A stretch of DNA of 64,000 nucleotides from Notospermus geniculatus (GCA_002633025.1 NMRB01000375.1:85869-149868); one strand, 5' to 3'; counted from the stretch's first letter, positions 43,942 to 58,972 are shown. The notes: generated by a model not told the origin, from the sequence alone. A program made the numbers and translations.

Positions 43942-46900
43942 AGGGGTATACCGGTAGTCTTGGCCCTCTGAAGTGTTCAGGGATATTGTTTGTTGATCTG
44001 TGACCGAGCATGCGTTGAATGAATGCCAGTGTTGTGAACCTTGCAAACATACCAGTAGGCCTACCTGGTACTTCATTGGTGAAGCTTGAGTTGAAGTTAA
44101 CTTTGGTAAATTTCTCCGTCTGATTTATTATGACTGTCAAAAGCACAATTTGTCTTTTGCTGACTGCCCCTCAGTGGGTATGAGGCACCAGGTATACAGG
44201 GGCCATTTGATTTTTCTCTGAAATAGATATAAGCATAGTCCCCTTCATACAGCTGACCTGAGCCTGTAAACCACCATCAGTGTACAGTACTTGGCTTATT
44301 CCTAGTGAACACAGTCGTGTATTTAATCAAACATTTTGAGTATGCTCAATGAAGGCACAGGTCTTCATTAAAGCCATAGGCCTGGAATGTAAACTTCGAT
44401 AAGAATTGTATTAGAAACGTGATCGTGTTCAGTCAGGCATAACCCAGTCCTGTACTTGTAACTCAGAGGACATTTTGTCACCCAAGATAGAGTCCTTGAT
44501 GACTGACATTTTTGACATGAACCTGAAATAGGTCACCTCCATGAATGTGCTCCATGACGAGACAGATTAGAGTTCTGCTTTAAAAAATTGACAGTTGACG
44601 TATCGAATTAAACATTTTAGTCTTGTTGAAATTCCGTATTATATTTTATCTAGTCTTATTTCTATTTACAGTCTTCGTCCAGCCTCTGTCTCTGTGCTGG
44701 TCACCTGACTGTGTATACCGTTATATTTTGCAGACCAAGGTTACATGGTCGCATGTACACATGCTGTGTACTATGTTCATCTTGTTGACTGATTTGTCCT
44801 GGAATATGTCAAGTCTTGAAGCCTTTTCTTTGCATTAATATGACAGTATTTCATGTTGATACTGCTGCAGTTTGGTCAGCCATGTTTACAAATTGCTAGT
44901 TGCCTTCATTGACCTGTTCGACCATGATCACTGTGGACTTGAAGAGTTGTTAGAATGGTAATCCATGTTAATAACTCCACGGGTTCAAAAATTACCAGCA
45001 TAACTGGGTATTTGATACTGTTGTAGTTGTACCAATGGCTAATAGGTGGAGTCAGGCTTTGAGGCATTGGATGTTTACTTTTGAAAGATGTGTTTCCAAT
45101 CAAAGATGCTTTTGCCTCGAGTTGGTAAATGGCGATTTGGAATCAAGACTAAACGATGCACAGATCTGAAATATACGGTACCCAGTGTGATGTCAATTGT
45201 CGAAAGTCTGGCTCCAGCCCTGAAATAGTTACGTAAGTCCAAGTGTCTTAGCCACTTATAGTCCATTCCACGACTGTATAGAATGTGAATTCACTCCATT
45301 ATTGTTTGTTTCCAAAAAAGATGCAAAAATGGCTTTCGTAGCCATGTCATTTGTTTTGAAAAAAGTAGATTCCATGTGTCAGTCGGAACGTAGGGTTAGA
45401 CTTTGGGTATTAATGGGTTAAGATGTTAGTGGGGAGTTAGATTACAAGAATCCCAGTCCGGGCTGCTTTGTGGATGGTTCTTGAACGGAGGTTTTGCCTT
45501 GGTAGGACAAGATGAGTTGCAAGTTCCTGACCTCAGGGTGGGCTCCACAGGATTATTGTAATGAAACTCTCCAGTATAGGACTGTTGCATTCCATAACTT
45601 GTTCATGATTTCTACCCTGGTGGTAGTATTGAGAAGTGCATGCTAGAAATTTGTTGCGTTATTTCATTATTAGCCTGTTTTTGATTTGCTGTGAGTGTTT
45701 CAGATGGACATTATGACACGGTTTTCAAAAACACCTCATTATTTTGTGACTTGACAAGCTGGGAAATTTCAGATATTCTCAAAATCGGAATGGAAAAACA
45801 TGTTATCAGCAGTCCATGGCATTTAAAGGATTAACTAACGAATCGCACATTTTGTCTTCTGGAGAAAAGCTGAAAACATACACCGACCAGCTCTTGATTA
45901 AAGTATTTACAATATTTTGTGGAAATCTGTGTTATTAGGCATGATCCTTTCCATTGCCTGACTCTAGTGCAATAACAGTCTGGTCAAAGCTATCAGCTTA
46001 GCTTTGTTATTCCTTATTTATTTCTGTATGTTTTGTAAATATTTCCAATAGTCAGCTGGCATTTTGACAGCTATGAAATGTACATAATACTGTGCAGTTG
46101 TCAATTGTTACTGAGTTTGTATATTTGGTTTATGTTTGAATAATACTCAGTTTATAGTGTGATGGAACTAACGTTGGTTCAAAGTTTAATTCATTTTGCA
46201 GAGGAGAGAATTTACAAGAAATTGACATGTGTTTGGCAAATGCTTTCATTTCTGTTACGGATAAAAAATCATTCATTCATTCCACTTTCTGAATTTGAAT
46301 AATTCCATTGCAAAAATTCTAAACATTCCCAAATTCCAATGACCGTTTTCCGAAATTTCTCAGCACTGTTGTTGACTCTGTTCAGGTTATTACAGAAGTT
46401 TTACTTAAAGATCAACTTGTGTACAAAACATTCCGTTTCCATATTTCTGTCCCTCCTTCTCGTGTAAATTTACCATTACTGGGTCCTTTTCTTGCAGTCT
46501 TGAACATCTTCAGTGTCACATGAAATCAGAAATTCAAGTCTCTGCATAAAAGAGAAAATGTGTTGACCGAGGAAAAATGGCATTTCAGCTAGAGTGCTTC
46601 GTACTCCGCCTTCAGTGAGTTGTATTTTTTCTGTGGTAGAGAAAGGAACTTTTCAGGAACAAAAACCACCTGTGTGGTTCTAAATTGTGAAAAAGGGGGA
46701 CATGATTGTTGCTCCCCTTTGAATTTCATGGTCACTACAACATTTTCCCCAAGGCCTCGTACTGAATATATGACCCAACAAGAGGCCAGCCTTGCAGCCG
46801 CACCGGCATGTGCCACTGAAGATTTCCGTCACTGTGAAACTCTAATCTTGGGTTGGCTGATATCAAAATTATCGTAGAATTTAGACTCATTGAACTATGC

Positions 46901-48655
46901 AGGAAACACTAGGACAGCATATTGATTATGATATACAGTTTAGATGGTAATATAGTACCAGTAGTTATCGTTAAAGAGTACGTGGATGATATAATAAACA
47001 GTATATATATTTGATGTGTAAAAGTTTGGTTGGTGTCAAGAACGGCCTGTACATTGTACCGCCAAAGAAGGGAAAATGAGTTTCAGTGGCACAAACGATC
47101 GATATGCAAATTCTGTAGGTACTTGTCGTCTCAGCAGATATTGTGTTTGGTTCTCGCTGATTCTGGTGTGATATTCAAGGTAGTACTGATTCGGTATGTT
47201 CCTTGCTGGGCAGTTTCCATTGTATTATAATCTCTCGCATTCCTTGTGGCTGTTGGGCTGGAAACTCGGCTGCTCTGAGTCTAAAGGAGGTAAAACTGGA
47301 TTGATTCATTTCGGAACACACTTTAGTGAACCTTGCAAAGCCAATCAAAGCACTACGAACATGCATGCTATGCACTTGCACACTGGTCATGCTGGGATTA
47401 TGCAGCTATGGCTGAAAAGCATGACTGGTGCATCGAATCTCACTGCCTGTGTAAAATTAGTGTGTGAATACATGTACTGGTACATGTACCTCTTGGGTTA
47501 TGTGTTAGTTTGCCACTGAAGAAAATTACAGCAAAATTATCATTTCATTTCTTACTGTATTATTGGGGTGGTTGGAAAGGGGTTGTTTAGCACTGAATTT
47601 CAAAGCCTAGAGAACAAATTCTAAAAAAACTGCAAGTCCGTTTACTCCTTACCCGGTACTTTATCTACATTTTCCTAACACTTTTGACACCTTTATAAAG
47701 TGGGTCATTCTTGATCCGACTTGATGAGTGATGAATAATAATTGGTTGAAGATTAGACAGTGGGTCAGAAGGGGAACAGCATGACAGTTACCCCCAGCCC
47801 CACCGCCCCATTTACCCCCAGCCCCATTTACCTCAAAGAGCTTGCCTTTCGGACATTGTACATGACCGTCAAGACTGACATGACCCCCCTCTTGCTTTAA
47901 GATTCAGGTTGCTCTGTCACAGTGAGATACTGTGTAGTCATTGTTTATGAGTTGTTCTTGTATATACTTAGTCATCCTGTGATGCCAGCAGTAGGAACCT
48001 TGTAATCTAATGATGGATGGTGTACCTATTGTAGCGTCTTGTAAAATATGCGGAGAGGTTATATGGTTTGATAATAAAACAGTAAGAAATCCACAAATGT
48101 GTTGAATGTTTTCTTTCGGCAATGCGAGTGACATTCTCCACCGTGTATACAAATGGTATGTAGCAATGACATGAATGGAGAACTTCAGAGGGCTTTCCCA
48201 TAAATGATGGCGTACTGAAGTACCGGTAATCCAAGATACAGAATAGCACAAAATTGACACACAAAGTGATAATAAGCAAGAAGTCAATCTCCAGAATTCG
48301 CGAATTTTCGACCCCAACCGGGGTCTTTTTCAAGTGGAACTTTACAATCTGAAACTCTAGAAAGTACTGAAGTAATGGTTGACATTGCTGACAGTGAGGT
48401 CATGAGTGATCCGTTTTATCTCCTTTGTCATATAGGCCCAAGTTTTGGATACCGGTAGTCTTTCAACGAAGCAAGTTTTATCATGCAGGCTGGCTTTCAA
48501 TGGCAAATCATCATTGTTGGTTTCCTTCCGACACTCGCACTCGGACCAGTTCCACAAGTTACCCATTGATAGAGCCATCTTGGCTGAGAGGGGCCACATG
48601 TATAACAATATGCATAACTGGCCTCCATGCAAGTCTATTCCATGCAATACATATA

Positions 48656-48934
48656 GGGTCGTATTCATAAAGCGGTTCTATTGTTAGAACCGTCTTAGGC
48701 CGGTTCCAAGTAAAGCCGCCCATACACGGCGCAATATTATTGCACAATATGGGGCCCAAATGGGTGGTCGTGTGCTTCTAGCACGATGTTAGAAGATTGA
48801 CAATAATATTGCCCATTGTGATCCTCATATTGTGCAATAATATTGATCGTGTATGGACAGCTTAAGGTCAACCGCGTTACTTGCAACCGGCCTAAGACGG
48901 TTCTAACAATAGAACTGCTTTATGAATACGACCC
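48656..48934. mobile_element. Foldback MITE GGGTCGTATTCATAAAGCGG (copy 1 only)
   Basis: Ends gggtcgtattcataaagcgg and ctgctttatgaatacgaccc, 279 bp including a nested element. Copy 2 at about 52435-52442 has the empty site (acatgtagatgcc). Flanks ata/gta suggest a 3-bp target duplication with one change. Confidence 0.9.
48711..48864. mobile_element. Nested MITE TAAAGCCGCCCATACACG inside the 48656 element
   Basis: About 154 bp, closely similar to 31295-31454, sitting near the hairpin tip of the host element (between ccggttccaag and ttgcaaccgg). Confidence 0.88.
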
Positions 48935-49876
48935 GTAGATGCCATTCCAACCTGGTGGCTCAACTGCAGAGGTAAGGTATTGCTGATAGTACCTGGCACC
49001 ACGTAATCCATCCACAAGGTACACACTAAGTCAAACGATACTTAGGAATTTAATGATATAATGATACAATTCAACATAAATAGACAAGACAATGAACAAC
49101 ATAAAATTACATTGTAGGGATGTAAAATTCTTGTGATTTCCTTGGAAAGATTCCTGCTTCGCTAATAGACAACCATTCGCCAAAAGCGTGATACCAGAGA
49201 AACCGCTCACAAAGCCATCACTACAATGAATATTCCCTGCGACCACAGGTGCTACTGTTTTATAGTAGATGGTCCTTGGGTCCACTGTATCAGTGACTGT
49301 TGAAAGTCCAAATTTGTGGTTTCTGTTTCTCCTTACAACAGATAAAAGGCTGATATACCTACACGTAATTTATTTACAATATATGTTGAACTTGTGAAGA
49401 GGTATTCTTCAGCACACATTGTATTCTCTTGGCCTACAGGTTCTTATTAGATGAGTGGATGAACAGGCCTTCCCAGTTGGATGATACCCCACAATCACAT
49501 CAAGATGTCTCTTTGTCTCCGCCATCCAGTGAAATTACAGATGATTTTTTCCAGGTGTTCTTACTTAATATATCGTTAAACTCGTTAAAAATAAATAAGT
49601 CGTTTGGGAATAACACTACGTTTATACCAGATCTACTGACACTAATGGAGGCTACTGTCTCAATTTTCAATCATATACATGAAATACTGATGGTGAAATA
49701 TTGAACATATTTATGGTCTAGCATGAAAAGTTGCAAGTGAAAAGTTGCAAGTAAACATCTGCTGGCCATCAAATGAAGCCCAGCCATGATGAGGATCTGT
49801 CTTACCAAATGGCACACCAGTTACTTAATCTGCATGAAGTTCTTCACCTATGAATGTATCACACAAGGAAAATCTT

Positions 49877-50004
49877 NNNNNNNNNNNNNNNNNNNNNNNN
49901 NNNNNNNNNNNNNNNNNNNNNNNNNNNNNNNNNNNNNNNNNNNNNNNNNNNNNNNNNNNNNNNNNNNNNNNNNNNNNNNNNNNNNNNNNNNNNNNNNNNN
50001 NNNN
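49877..50004. other. Assembly gap, 128 N
   Basis: Run of 128 unknown bases separating the two copies of the 3.5-kb duplicated block. Confidence 1.
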
Positions 50005-53000
50005 AGTTTAATTCATTTTGCAGAGGAGAGAATTTACAAGAAATTGACATGTGTTTGGCAAATGCTTTCTTTTCTGTTACGGATAAAAATCATTCATTCA
50101 TTCCACTTTCTGAATTTGAATAATTCCATTGCAAAAATTCTAAACATTCCCAAATTCCAATGACCGTTTTCCGAAATTTCTCAGCACTGTTGTTGACTCT
50201 GTTCAGGTTATTACAGAAGTTTTACTTAAAGATCAACTTGTGTACAAAACATTCCGTTTCCATAATTCTGTCCCTCCTTCTCGTGTAAATTTACCATTAC
50301 TGGGTCCTTTTCTTGCAGTCTTGAACATCTTCAGTGTCACATGAAATCAGAAATTCAAGTCTCTGCATAAAAGAGAAAATGTGTTGACCGAGGAAAAATG
50401 GCCTTTCAGCTAGAGTGCTTCGTACTCCACCTTCAGTGAGTTGTATTTTTTCTGTGGTAGAGAAAGGAACTTTTCAGGAACAAAAACCACCTGTGTGGTT
50501 CTAAATTGTGAAAAAGGGGGGCATGATTGTTGCTCCCCTTTGAATTTCATGGTCACTACAACATTTTCCCCAAGGCCTCGTACTGAATATTTGACCCAAC
50601 AAGAGGCCAGCCTTGCAGCTGCACCGGCATGTGCCACTGAAGATTTCCGTCACTGTGAAACTCTAATCTTGGGTTGGCTGATATCAAAATTATCGTAGAA
50701 TTTAGACTCATTGAACTATGCAGGAAACACTAGGACAGCATATTGATTATGATATACAGTTTAGATGGTAATATAGTACCAGTAGTTATCGTTAAAGAGT
50801 ACGTGGATGATATAATAAACAGTATATATATTTGATGTGTAAAAGTTTGGTTGGTGTCAAGAACGGCCTGTACATTGTACCGCCAAAGAAGGGAAAATGA
50901 GTTTCAGTGGCACAAACGATCGATATGCAAATTCTGTAGGTACTTGTCGTCTCAGCAGATATTGTGTTTGGTTCTCGCTGGAGCTGATTCTGGTGTGATA
51001 TTCAAGGTAGTACTGATTCGGTATGTTCCTTGCTGGGCAGTTTCCATTGTATTATAATCTCTCGCATTCCTTGTGGCTGTTGGGCTGGAAACTCGGCTGC
51101 TCTGAGTCTAAAGGAGGTAAAACTGGATTGATTCATTTCGGAACACACTTTAGTGAACCTTGCAAAGCCAATCAAAGCACTACGAACATGCATGCTATGC
51201 ACTTGCACACTGGTCATGCTGGGATTATGCAGCTATGGCTGAAAAGCATGACTGGTGCATCGAATCTCACTGCCTGTGTAAAATTAGTGTGTGAATACAT
51301 GTACTGGTACATGTACCTCTTGGGTTATGTGTTAGTTTGCCACTGAAGAAAATTACAGCAAAATTATCATTTCATTTCTTACTATATTATTGGGGTGGTT
51401 GGAAAGGGGTTGTTTAGCACTGAATTTCAAAGCCTAGAGAACAAATTCTAAAAAAAGTGCAAGTCCGTTTACCCCTTACCCGGTACTTTATCTACATTTT
51501 CCTAACACTTTTGACACCTTTATTCTTGATCCGACTTGATGAGTGATGAATAATTGGTTGAAGATTAGACAGTGGGTTAGAAGGGGAGCAGCATGACAGT
51601 TACCCCCAGCCCCACCGCCCCATTTACCTCAAAGAGTTTGCCTTTCGGACATTATACATGACCGTCAAGACTGACATGACCCCCCTCTTGCTTTAAGATT
51701 CAGGTTGCTCTGTCACAGTGAGATACTGTGTAGTCATTGTTTATGAGTTGTTCTTGTATATACTTAGTCATCCTGTGATGCCAGCAGTAGGAACCTTGTA
51801 ATCTAATGATGGATGGTGTACCTATTGTAGCGTCTTGTAAAATATGCGGAGAGGTTATATGGTTTGATAATAAAACAGTAAGAAATCCACAAATGTGTTG
51901 AATGTTTTCTTTCGGCAATGCGAGTGACATTCTGCACCGTGTGTACAAATGGTATGTAGCAATGACATGAATGGAGAACTTCAGAGGGCTTTCCCATAAA
52001 TGATGCCGTACTGAAGTAATCCAAGATACAGAATAGCACAAAATTGACACACAAAATGATAATAAGCAAGAAGTCAATCTCCAGAATTCGCGAATTTTCG
52101 ACCCCAACCGGGGTCTTTTTCAAGTGGAACTTTACAATCTGAAACTCTAGAAAGTACTGAAGTAATGGTTGACATTGCTGACAGTGAGGCCATGAGTGAT
52201 CCGTTTTATCTCCTTTGTCGTATAGGCCCAAGTTTTGGATAGTCTTTCAATGAAGCAAGTTTTATCATGCAGGCTGGCTTTCAATGGCAAATCATCATTG
52301 TTGGTTTCCTTCCGACACTCGCACTCGGACCAGTTCCACAAGTTGCCCATAGATAGAGCCATCTTGGCTGAGAGGGGCTACATGTATAACAATATGCATA
52401 ACTGGCCTCCATGCAAGTCTATTCAATGCAATACATGTAGATGCCATTCCAACCTGGTGGCTCAACTGCAGAGGTACGGTATTGCTGATAGTACCTGGCA
52501 CCACGTAATACATCCACAAGGTACACACTAAGTCAAACGATACTTAGGAATTTAATGATATAATGATACAATTCAACATAAATAGACAAGACAATGAACA
52601 ACATAAAATTACATTGTAGGGATGTAAAATTCTGGTGATTTCCTTGGAAAGATTCCTGCTTCGCTAATAGACAACCGTTCGCCAAAAGCATGATACCAGA
52701 GAAACCGCTCACAAAGCCATCACTACAATGGATATTCCCTGCGACCACAGGTGCTACTGTTTTATAGTAGATGGTCCTTGGGTCCACTGTATCAGTGACT
52801 GTTGAAAGTCCAAATTTGTGGTTTCTGTTTCTCCTTACGACAGATAAAAGGCTGATATACCTACACGTAATTTGTTTAATTACAATATATGTTGAACTTG
52901 TGAAGAGGTATTCTTCAGCACACATTGTATTCTCTTGGCCTACAGGTTCTTATTAGATGAGTGGATGAACAGGCCTTCCCAGTTGGATGATGCCCCTTTG

Positions 53001-53356
53001 TCTCCCCCATCCAGTGAAATTACAGATGATTTTTTCCAGGTGTTCTTACTTAATATATCGTTAAACTCGTTAAAAATAAATAAGTCATTTGGGAATCTAC
53101 GTTTATACCAGATCTACTGACACTAATGGAGGCTACTGTCTCAATTTTCAATCATATACATGAAATACTGATGGTGAAATATTGAACATATTTATTGTCT
53201 AGCAGGAAAAGTTGCAAGTGAAAAGTTGCAAGTAAACATCTGCTGGCCATCAAATGAAGCCCAGCCACGATGAGGGTCTGTCTCACCAAATGGCACACCA
53301 GTTACTTAATCTGCATGAAGTTATTCACCTATGAATGTATCACACAAGGAAAATCT
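50005..53356. repeat. Large duplicated block, copy 2 (after the gap)
   Basis: Counterpart of 46187-49876. Includes the likely SKP1 3' UTR end. No gene supported; the longest frames (for example 50410-50637 minus) differ between copies by as many replacement as silent changes. Confidence 0.92.
53191..53196 (-). terminator. Possible SKP1 polyadenylation signal
   Basis: AATAAA on the minus strand about 285 nt after the SKP1 stop. The parallel haplotype-like block at 49711 has a base change here, so the call is tentative. Confidence 0.3.
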
Positions 53357-53479
53357 TCCGTTTTCACTTTGAGTCACACACCATGAAACAAAGGGATAAG
53401 GTGAAAAGTCAGCTACAGTCGATTCACTACAATTCGAACTTCCCCCAGGTAGTAGAATATGTACAATTCTCTCAACGTT

Positions 53480-54676
<1,197 letters not shown>

Positions 54677-54689
54677 CTGGAATGAAACA

Positions 54690-54745
54690 ATATATTGTTG
54701 ATGTTAGGATGGGGAGGGCATTTCTGATGTTAGGATGGGGAGGGC
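54690..54745. repeat. Two copies of GATGTTAGGATGGGGAGGGC
   Basis: Two 26-bp direct repeats in the SKP1 5' UTR intron. Confidence 0.6.
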
Positions 54746-55312
54746 TTTTCATTTGTTGACTGGATAGTGACCCCATCATCAGAATGTGTCCTGTCACCAC
54801 AATCATCACATCAGCAGGTTAATCAGCGAACCGAAGCATTTGAGGCTTTTAGTTACAAGTAGCCTATTTGCATTGTGATTGCCAAGCAACTGTCATCGAC
54901 ATTGTCGTTGACGTTCGTCGACGTCGTTGTGTCAATCAATGATTACCGGTACGTAATTAGGCCTAATCAATCGAACGAATAACAACATGAATAATGTCAT
55001 TTCCTTGACCTCACCAAATTTAGGCATTCGGTGTTACATGTAGCCTAAATTGGACAGTGATGTCATGCATACATGTAACTACATTGTATGCATACAGTAC
55101 AATACATGCATGCAGGCCTATGCACACACGCTACACGCACATTCCTGTACATCATCATGTGCATGACGGTGTCTGTCAAAAGGATCAGAGATCCATGGAA
55201 TGGAGGATCTTAAAAAAACACACATTTTACGCAACAACAAATCAACTCAAGACTTCTTTAATGAGCACAGAAACAACTGAAATAAGTACAAAATCGAAAA
55301 AAATCAACATAC

Positions 55313-55440
55313 CGTGAATTAAATTTTCTGATCGCGTAAAATGACGAAATAAAACAAGCCCAACGACGTGCGATTCCCAAAACTCGAAGACGCACTGTAG
55401 TCAACGACGGTCTCACTATACAGTATGGCGAAAATTGCGC
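55313..55440 (-). promoter_or_regulatory. SKP1: SKP1 5' UTR exon and promoter region (approximate)
   Basis: On the minus strand a donor CACG|gtatgttg at 55313/55312 has no long ORF upstream and pairs well with the acceptor just before the SKP1 ATG (54676), giving a 636-nt 5' UTR intron. The exon start is not determinable; the upstream edge near 55440 contains CpG-rich ggcgcgc and ttttcgcc. No clear TATA box. Confidence 0.45.
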
Positions 55441-57039
55441 GCCACCGGTACCACTACACAGTAGGGCCTACAGATGATTTGCGGTATTCATCCGCGTGAC
55501 TCACGCTGTGTCAGGTTTAGACTGTTACAAGCGCGGACCCAGGGTTTTTGGCAGAGGGGGTCAGGGCCGCCGAGGGCGGTCGTTGCAGGCGGGGCGCCGA
55601 AGTTGCCCGCGCTGACGGGGGTCAGAAAATTTTGAAATCTAGATGGCCGTAGTAGACGCGATTTCCAGGCACCTCAGTATCAAAACAGAAACTTTATTCT
55701 TGCGGTTTTTTTGCTTATTGTCGCAAATTATTGAGAAAAAACAATTGGTGGTGGCGAGCAGGAGGCGACCCCTAAAACCCGCCCCCTGGTACGCGGAACT
55801 TTTCGACTACAGCGCGCATGTTGGTAGGATCAGGTAGCTAGCCTAAGTTGAACCAAAAATGGATACATGTAATTACAGTTGAACGAATAATAGACCTACC
55901 CTGTTTGTTATGCTAATCTTGACGTTGTCACCTCGTGAAAGGGGCCTACTTGTGGAAGAGGAGTGATTGCGTTTTTTACTCACGCCGATGTGTGATGGTG
56001 CCTGTTCTTGCGCTCAAAAAAAAGTTCCGATATACTGTTCTGTGACATCTTGAGGCAGACGGGGATTGGGTACTGCAGTGGGGCATTTTCGGGATTATGA
56101 TTTTGACGAGAGAAGTTCTCTCGACGTGACGTCCATTTATATTCCAATAACTTCACCTTCAAAAATCGACATCGGCTGGTGGCTGGCAAAATCAAAATAG
56201 GTTTATTCTCCGTATAATTAACATCTCAATGGGGCGGTCTTCCTTGTTTTTACTGAATTTCTCTCTCTCTCTGGATCTCTCCATCCATCTGCGGTTCTCC
56301 AACGATAACTAACGAAAAACGCCATGTATCGCGGTAAAACTTTCAGGAATTGTAGATATGCACATTACACAGAAACCTATTGATTCTTGGGGTCATCCGT
56401 GTACAAATAGTGCGAAATTTGGGTGAAATTTGTCATTTTTTCAAACTGTTGACTGAAATGCCATCTTCAGGCAATTCATAGTAGTATTACTATCTACAGC
56501 TAACATCACACATGTGCATAGTTTGTTCATGTATGCTGAAGATGGCGTTGTGATCACCCTGGACTGGTTCCTCTCTTGATTGATGATTCAATGGATGTGG
56601 GGAAGAGTCAATCACTTTCTGGTCCGCCACATACCTGTTATTGGACCTGTTGGCAGTACGTAGCACATAGTTCAGTTTATCACTGAATAGTAGTGACCTT
56701 TACAGCTTCTCCTTCTGAAGTTAGTAGGGAGAAGTCAAGTCTCCCTCTTTGGAAAAAAGTCTCCCTGCTTTTAGGAATGGGAGACTTTTATTCTCCCTAT
56801 TTCAAAAACCTGGCACCAACCCTGGCCGTTCGATAATTCTCGATCAGTCAACTGTGTCTTAGCTCCCAATTTCCAAGCGCGGTCTTTCAAATTGACTGGT
56901 AAGTCAATTTCTAGTTATGAGTTGGTACATAAAATATAGGATTTCAGTGGATAAACTTTCAGTGCAACTGTGTGAGGGAGAGTGGGCATGATGGACAGGA
57001 TCGGCTGGTGGCTGGCTGAATTGGACGTAGCTTCACTTC

Positions 57040-57136
57040 GCCAACCGAGTCGAAAAAATATGGCTGCCAAAGATGTGACCAGGTGTTCATCTGCAAATGT
57101 TTTATGAAGTTCGCCATCGATCCTCTGTTCTGCCAT
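57040..57136 (-). CDS. Possible start exon of an unrecognised gene
   Basis: A strong minus-strand acceptor (gattttttttcag|T) is followed at once by ATG and an open frame MAEQRIDGELHKTFADEH then LVTSLAAIFF. The donor is unclear (candidates gtcaca, gtgaag), the frame runs on to a stop at about 56,915, and no homolog is recognised. It may be a short fortuitous ORF. Confidence 0.22.
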
Positions 57137-58021
57137 ACTGAAAAAAAATCACATCTGATAACTTTTTTGTTAACTATTATAAGATACCGTGTTTCAGGCT
57201 AATTCCTATTCTTCAAATGCCCCAAGGTCATAGCAAAGAAACTAATGACGTTGACGGCGCGAGGTCTCGGCAAGAACGAGAAGATTAATTAGCCGATTCC
57301 CGCTCGGATTCGGTTGTGTCGATCCCTTTGATCAACTGTCGTTCTTTCTTCCTCCTTGATGTGTGGCTGCTGGTGGTGCTTTTGTACGAATGGCGAAACG
57401 TTGAATGGCGAGAACGATTTTGAAGACCAGATGTGGCTAAAGAAAGTATTTGTTATGGATCATGTTCAGGAAAAATATTGTTTTTGGTCTGACTGTGTGT
57501 ATCCGTCCGTCACACCTTCATATCTTATCTCCTTTGAGATACTGTCACACTGAGCTAGTTCTCAAAACGTCCGTCATAAAAAATCGTAAAACGGGCTAGA
57601 ACGTATAATGTTGCCAAATAATATCTCGAAGTGTTATGGAGCACCCTTCCCGTCGGAGCCCGTCCATGAAGTTTGTAAAAAGACTGTAAAAAGTTGCCAC
57701 TACGTCTGGTCCGTTCGCGACACTGTTTCAGCCCGTTCGGCAACATTTTCAAGCGGAACGTCCTGAGAGCTAGCTCAGTGTGATGGGGGCATAATGCTCT
57801 ATCTTCAAGCCGCCCAAGGCCTAAACCAACACTGACTGGTTCCGATTCCTCTGGATAGAAATGGTAACCACAAATGATTGAGAACGAGGTGCTTTCTAGA
57901 CTAGGCATGTTTTTCGTTCAGTGAATGAACCGATGTTTCATGGAGAGAGGATGACAGGGAAATGGTATACAAGAGACCTGTCGAGTGCCAAATCGTGGAC
58001 GTGTATCCTCTGTGTTATGAT

Positions 58022-58218
58022 ATAAGGCTGAGCCTAACAATCACCTTTCCCATCAGCCAATCATTCTACTCCTTAGTGAGTAAAGATGTTCTGATTGGTA
58101 CCCACTTCTTGCGTGTGGTGACAACAGCGTCGAGTGAGAAATCATCGGAACCAATCAGAATACGTTCCTCACAAGGAGTAGTTAAGTATGATTGGCTGAT
58201 GGTTAAGGTCAGCCTTAT
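58022..58218. mobile_element. Foldback element ATAAGGCTGAGC
   Basis: Left ataaggctgagcctaacaatcac.. and cagccaatcattctactcct pair with aaggagtagttaagtatgat..ggctgatggttaaggtcagccttat on the right. The inverted arms explain the long chance frame crossing this stretch. Confidence 0.78.
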
Positions 58219-58854
58219 GTCATTAGACAGAGGACAGACTCCGATGATTCCGCACGCGACAGCAATCCATATAATCGTGATGAGCCGTTTGGCACCTATA
58301 AGCGCTTTTCAAAACCATGCAGAGACCGGCCTGCATATCGCTCTCATATCGGATCATGAAAAAAAACATAAAGTGGTAGAAATTTTGATTAAAACATAAT
58401 TTATTTCTCCTTTTTTAAACATACATACATTGTAATTATCCTAAATGCTCAGTAGATCGACAACACAACTACCGCACAGTTGGCGACTGCTGGCTCTACC
58501 AAGCAGTGACGTGTCATTTTGGAATGCATTTGTGTCTTGTGGAGCAGCATCCTGGGTTGATATGCATTTGGCTCAGTAGGCCTACATGTAATACTAAAGT
58601 ATAGGCCTCGTCTCATGCATTCAAATACAATATTATGACAATATATTTTAAAGGGAAGAATTCAATTTTGTCGTGCTTACCCTCAAATTGACAGTAACGG
58701 CTGAGATACTTTTCCTCCATAACAATTTTTGTGAAATAAAGATTCACACAAACCCTATAAGGCTTATGAGTCCAAGCGACTTTGGTGGCTTGGACTCATA
58801 TGCTTTGGGCCCGTTGTCAGTGTCCGCTAAATGTAAAAGTGGACAGCCATAATA

Positions 58855-58972
58855 GGGAGGTTTCGCAAACGCCCGGTTAGGCCATACGACGACGTTTATC
58901 TATTGTGTGGGTATACCCACACAATAGATAAACGTCGTCGTATGGCCTAACCGGGCGCTTGCGAAACCTCCC
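58855..58972. mobile_element. Foldback MITE GGGAGGTTTCGCAAACGCCCGG
   Basis: Almost perfect hairpin: gggaggtttcgcaaacgccc to gcgcttgcgaaacctccc, flanked by TA on both sides (58853-58854, 58973-58974). Younger-looking than its relative at 43326. Confidence 0.92.

Larger units (their letters stand above)
40676..46186. other. Intergenic region after MADD
   Basis: MADD 3' UTR at the start (end unknown). Then the 40968 duplication, foldback elements at 43326 and 43802, and otherwise non-coding sequence. Confidence 0.6.
46187..49876. repeat. Large duplicated block, copy 1 (before the gap)
   Basis: Matches 50005-53356 nearly base for base. Copy 2 begins at the same point (agtttaattcattttgcaga) at the right edge of the N gap, and copy 1 ends (acacaaggaaaatctt) at its left edge. 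This is the signature of two haplotypes placed in series. Copy 1 has a nested MITE (48656) missing from copy 2. Confidence 0.93.

Noticed and set aside
46589-46816. Minus-strand frame ending NSLKAEYEAL, repeated at 50410
   Set aside because: Looks somewhat protein-like with an acceptor-like cttcag, but the two copies differ by two replacement and two silent changes, and no partner exon fits.
52533-52925. 130-codon minus-strand frame (TVDPRTIYYKTVAPVVAG)
   Set aside because: Differences between copies are mostly replacement and an indel alters its start; probably downstream of the SKP1 3' end.
57962-58399. 145-codon plus-strand frame
   Set aside because: Most of it is the two arms of a foldback element (58022-58218).
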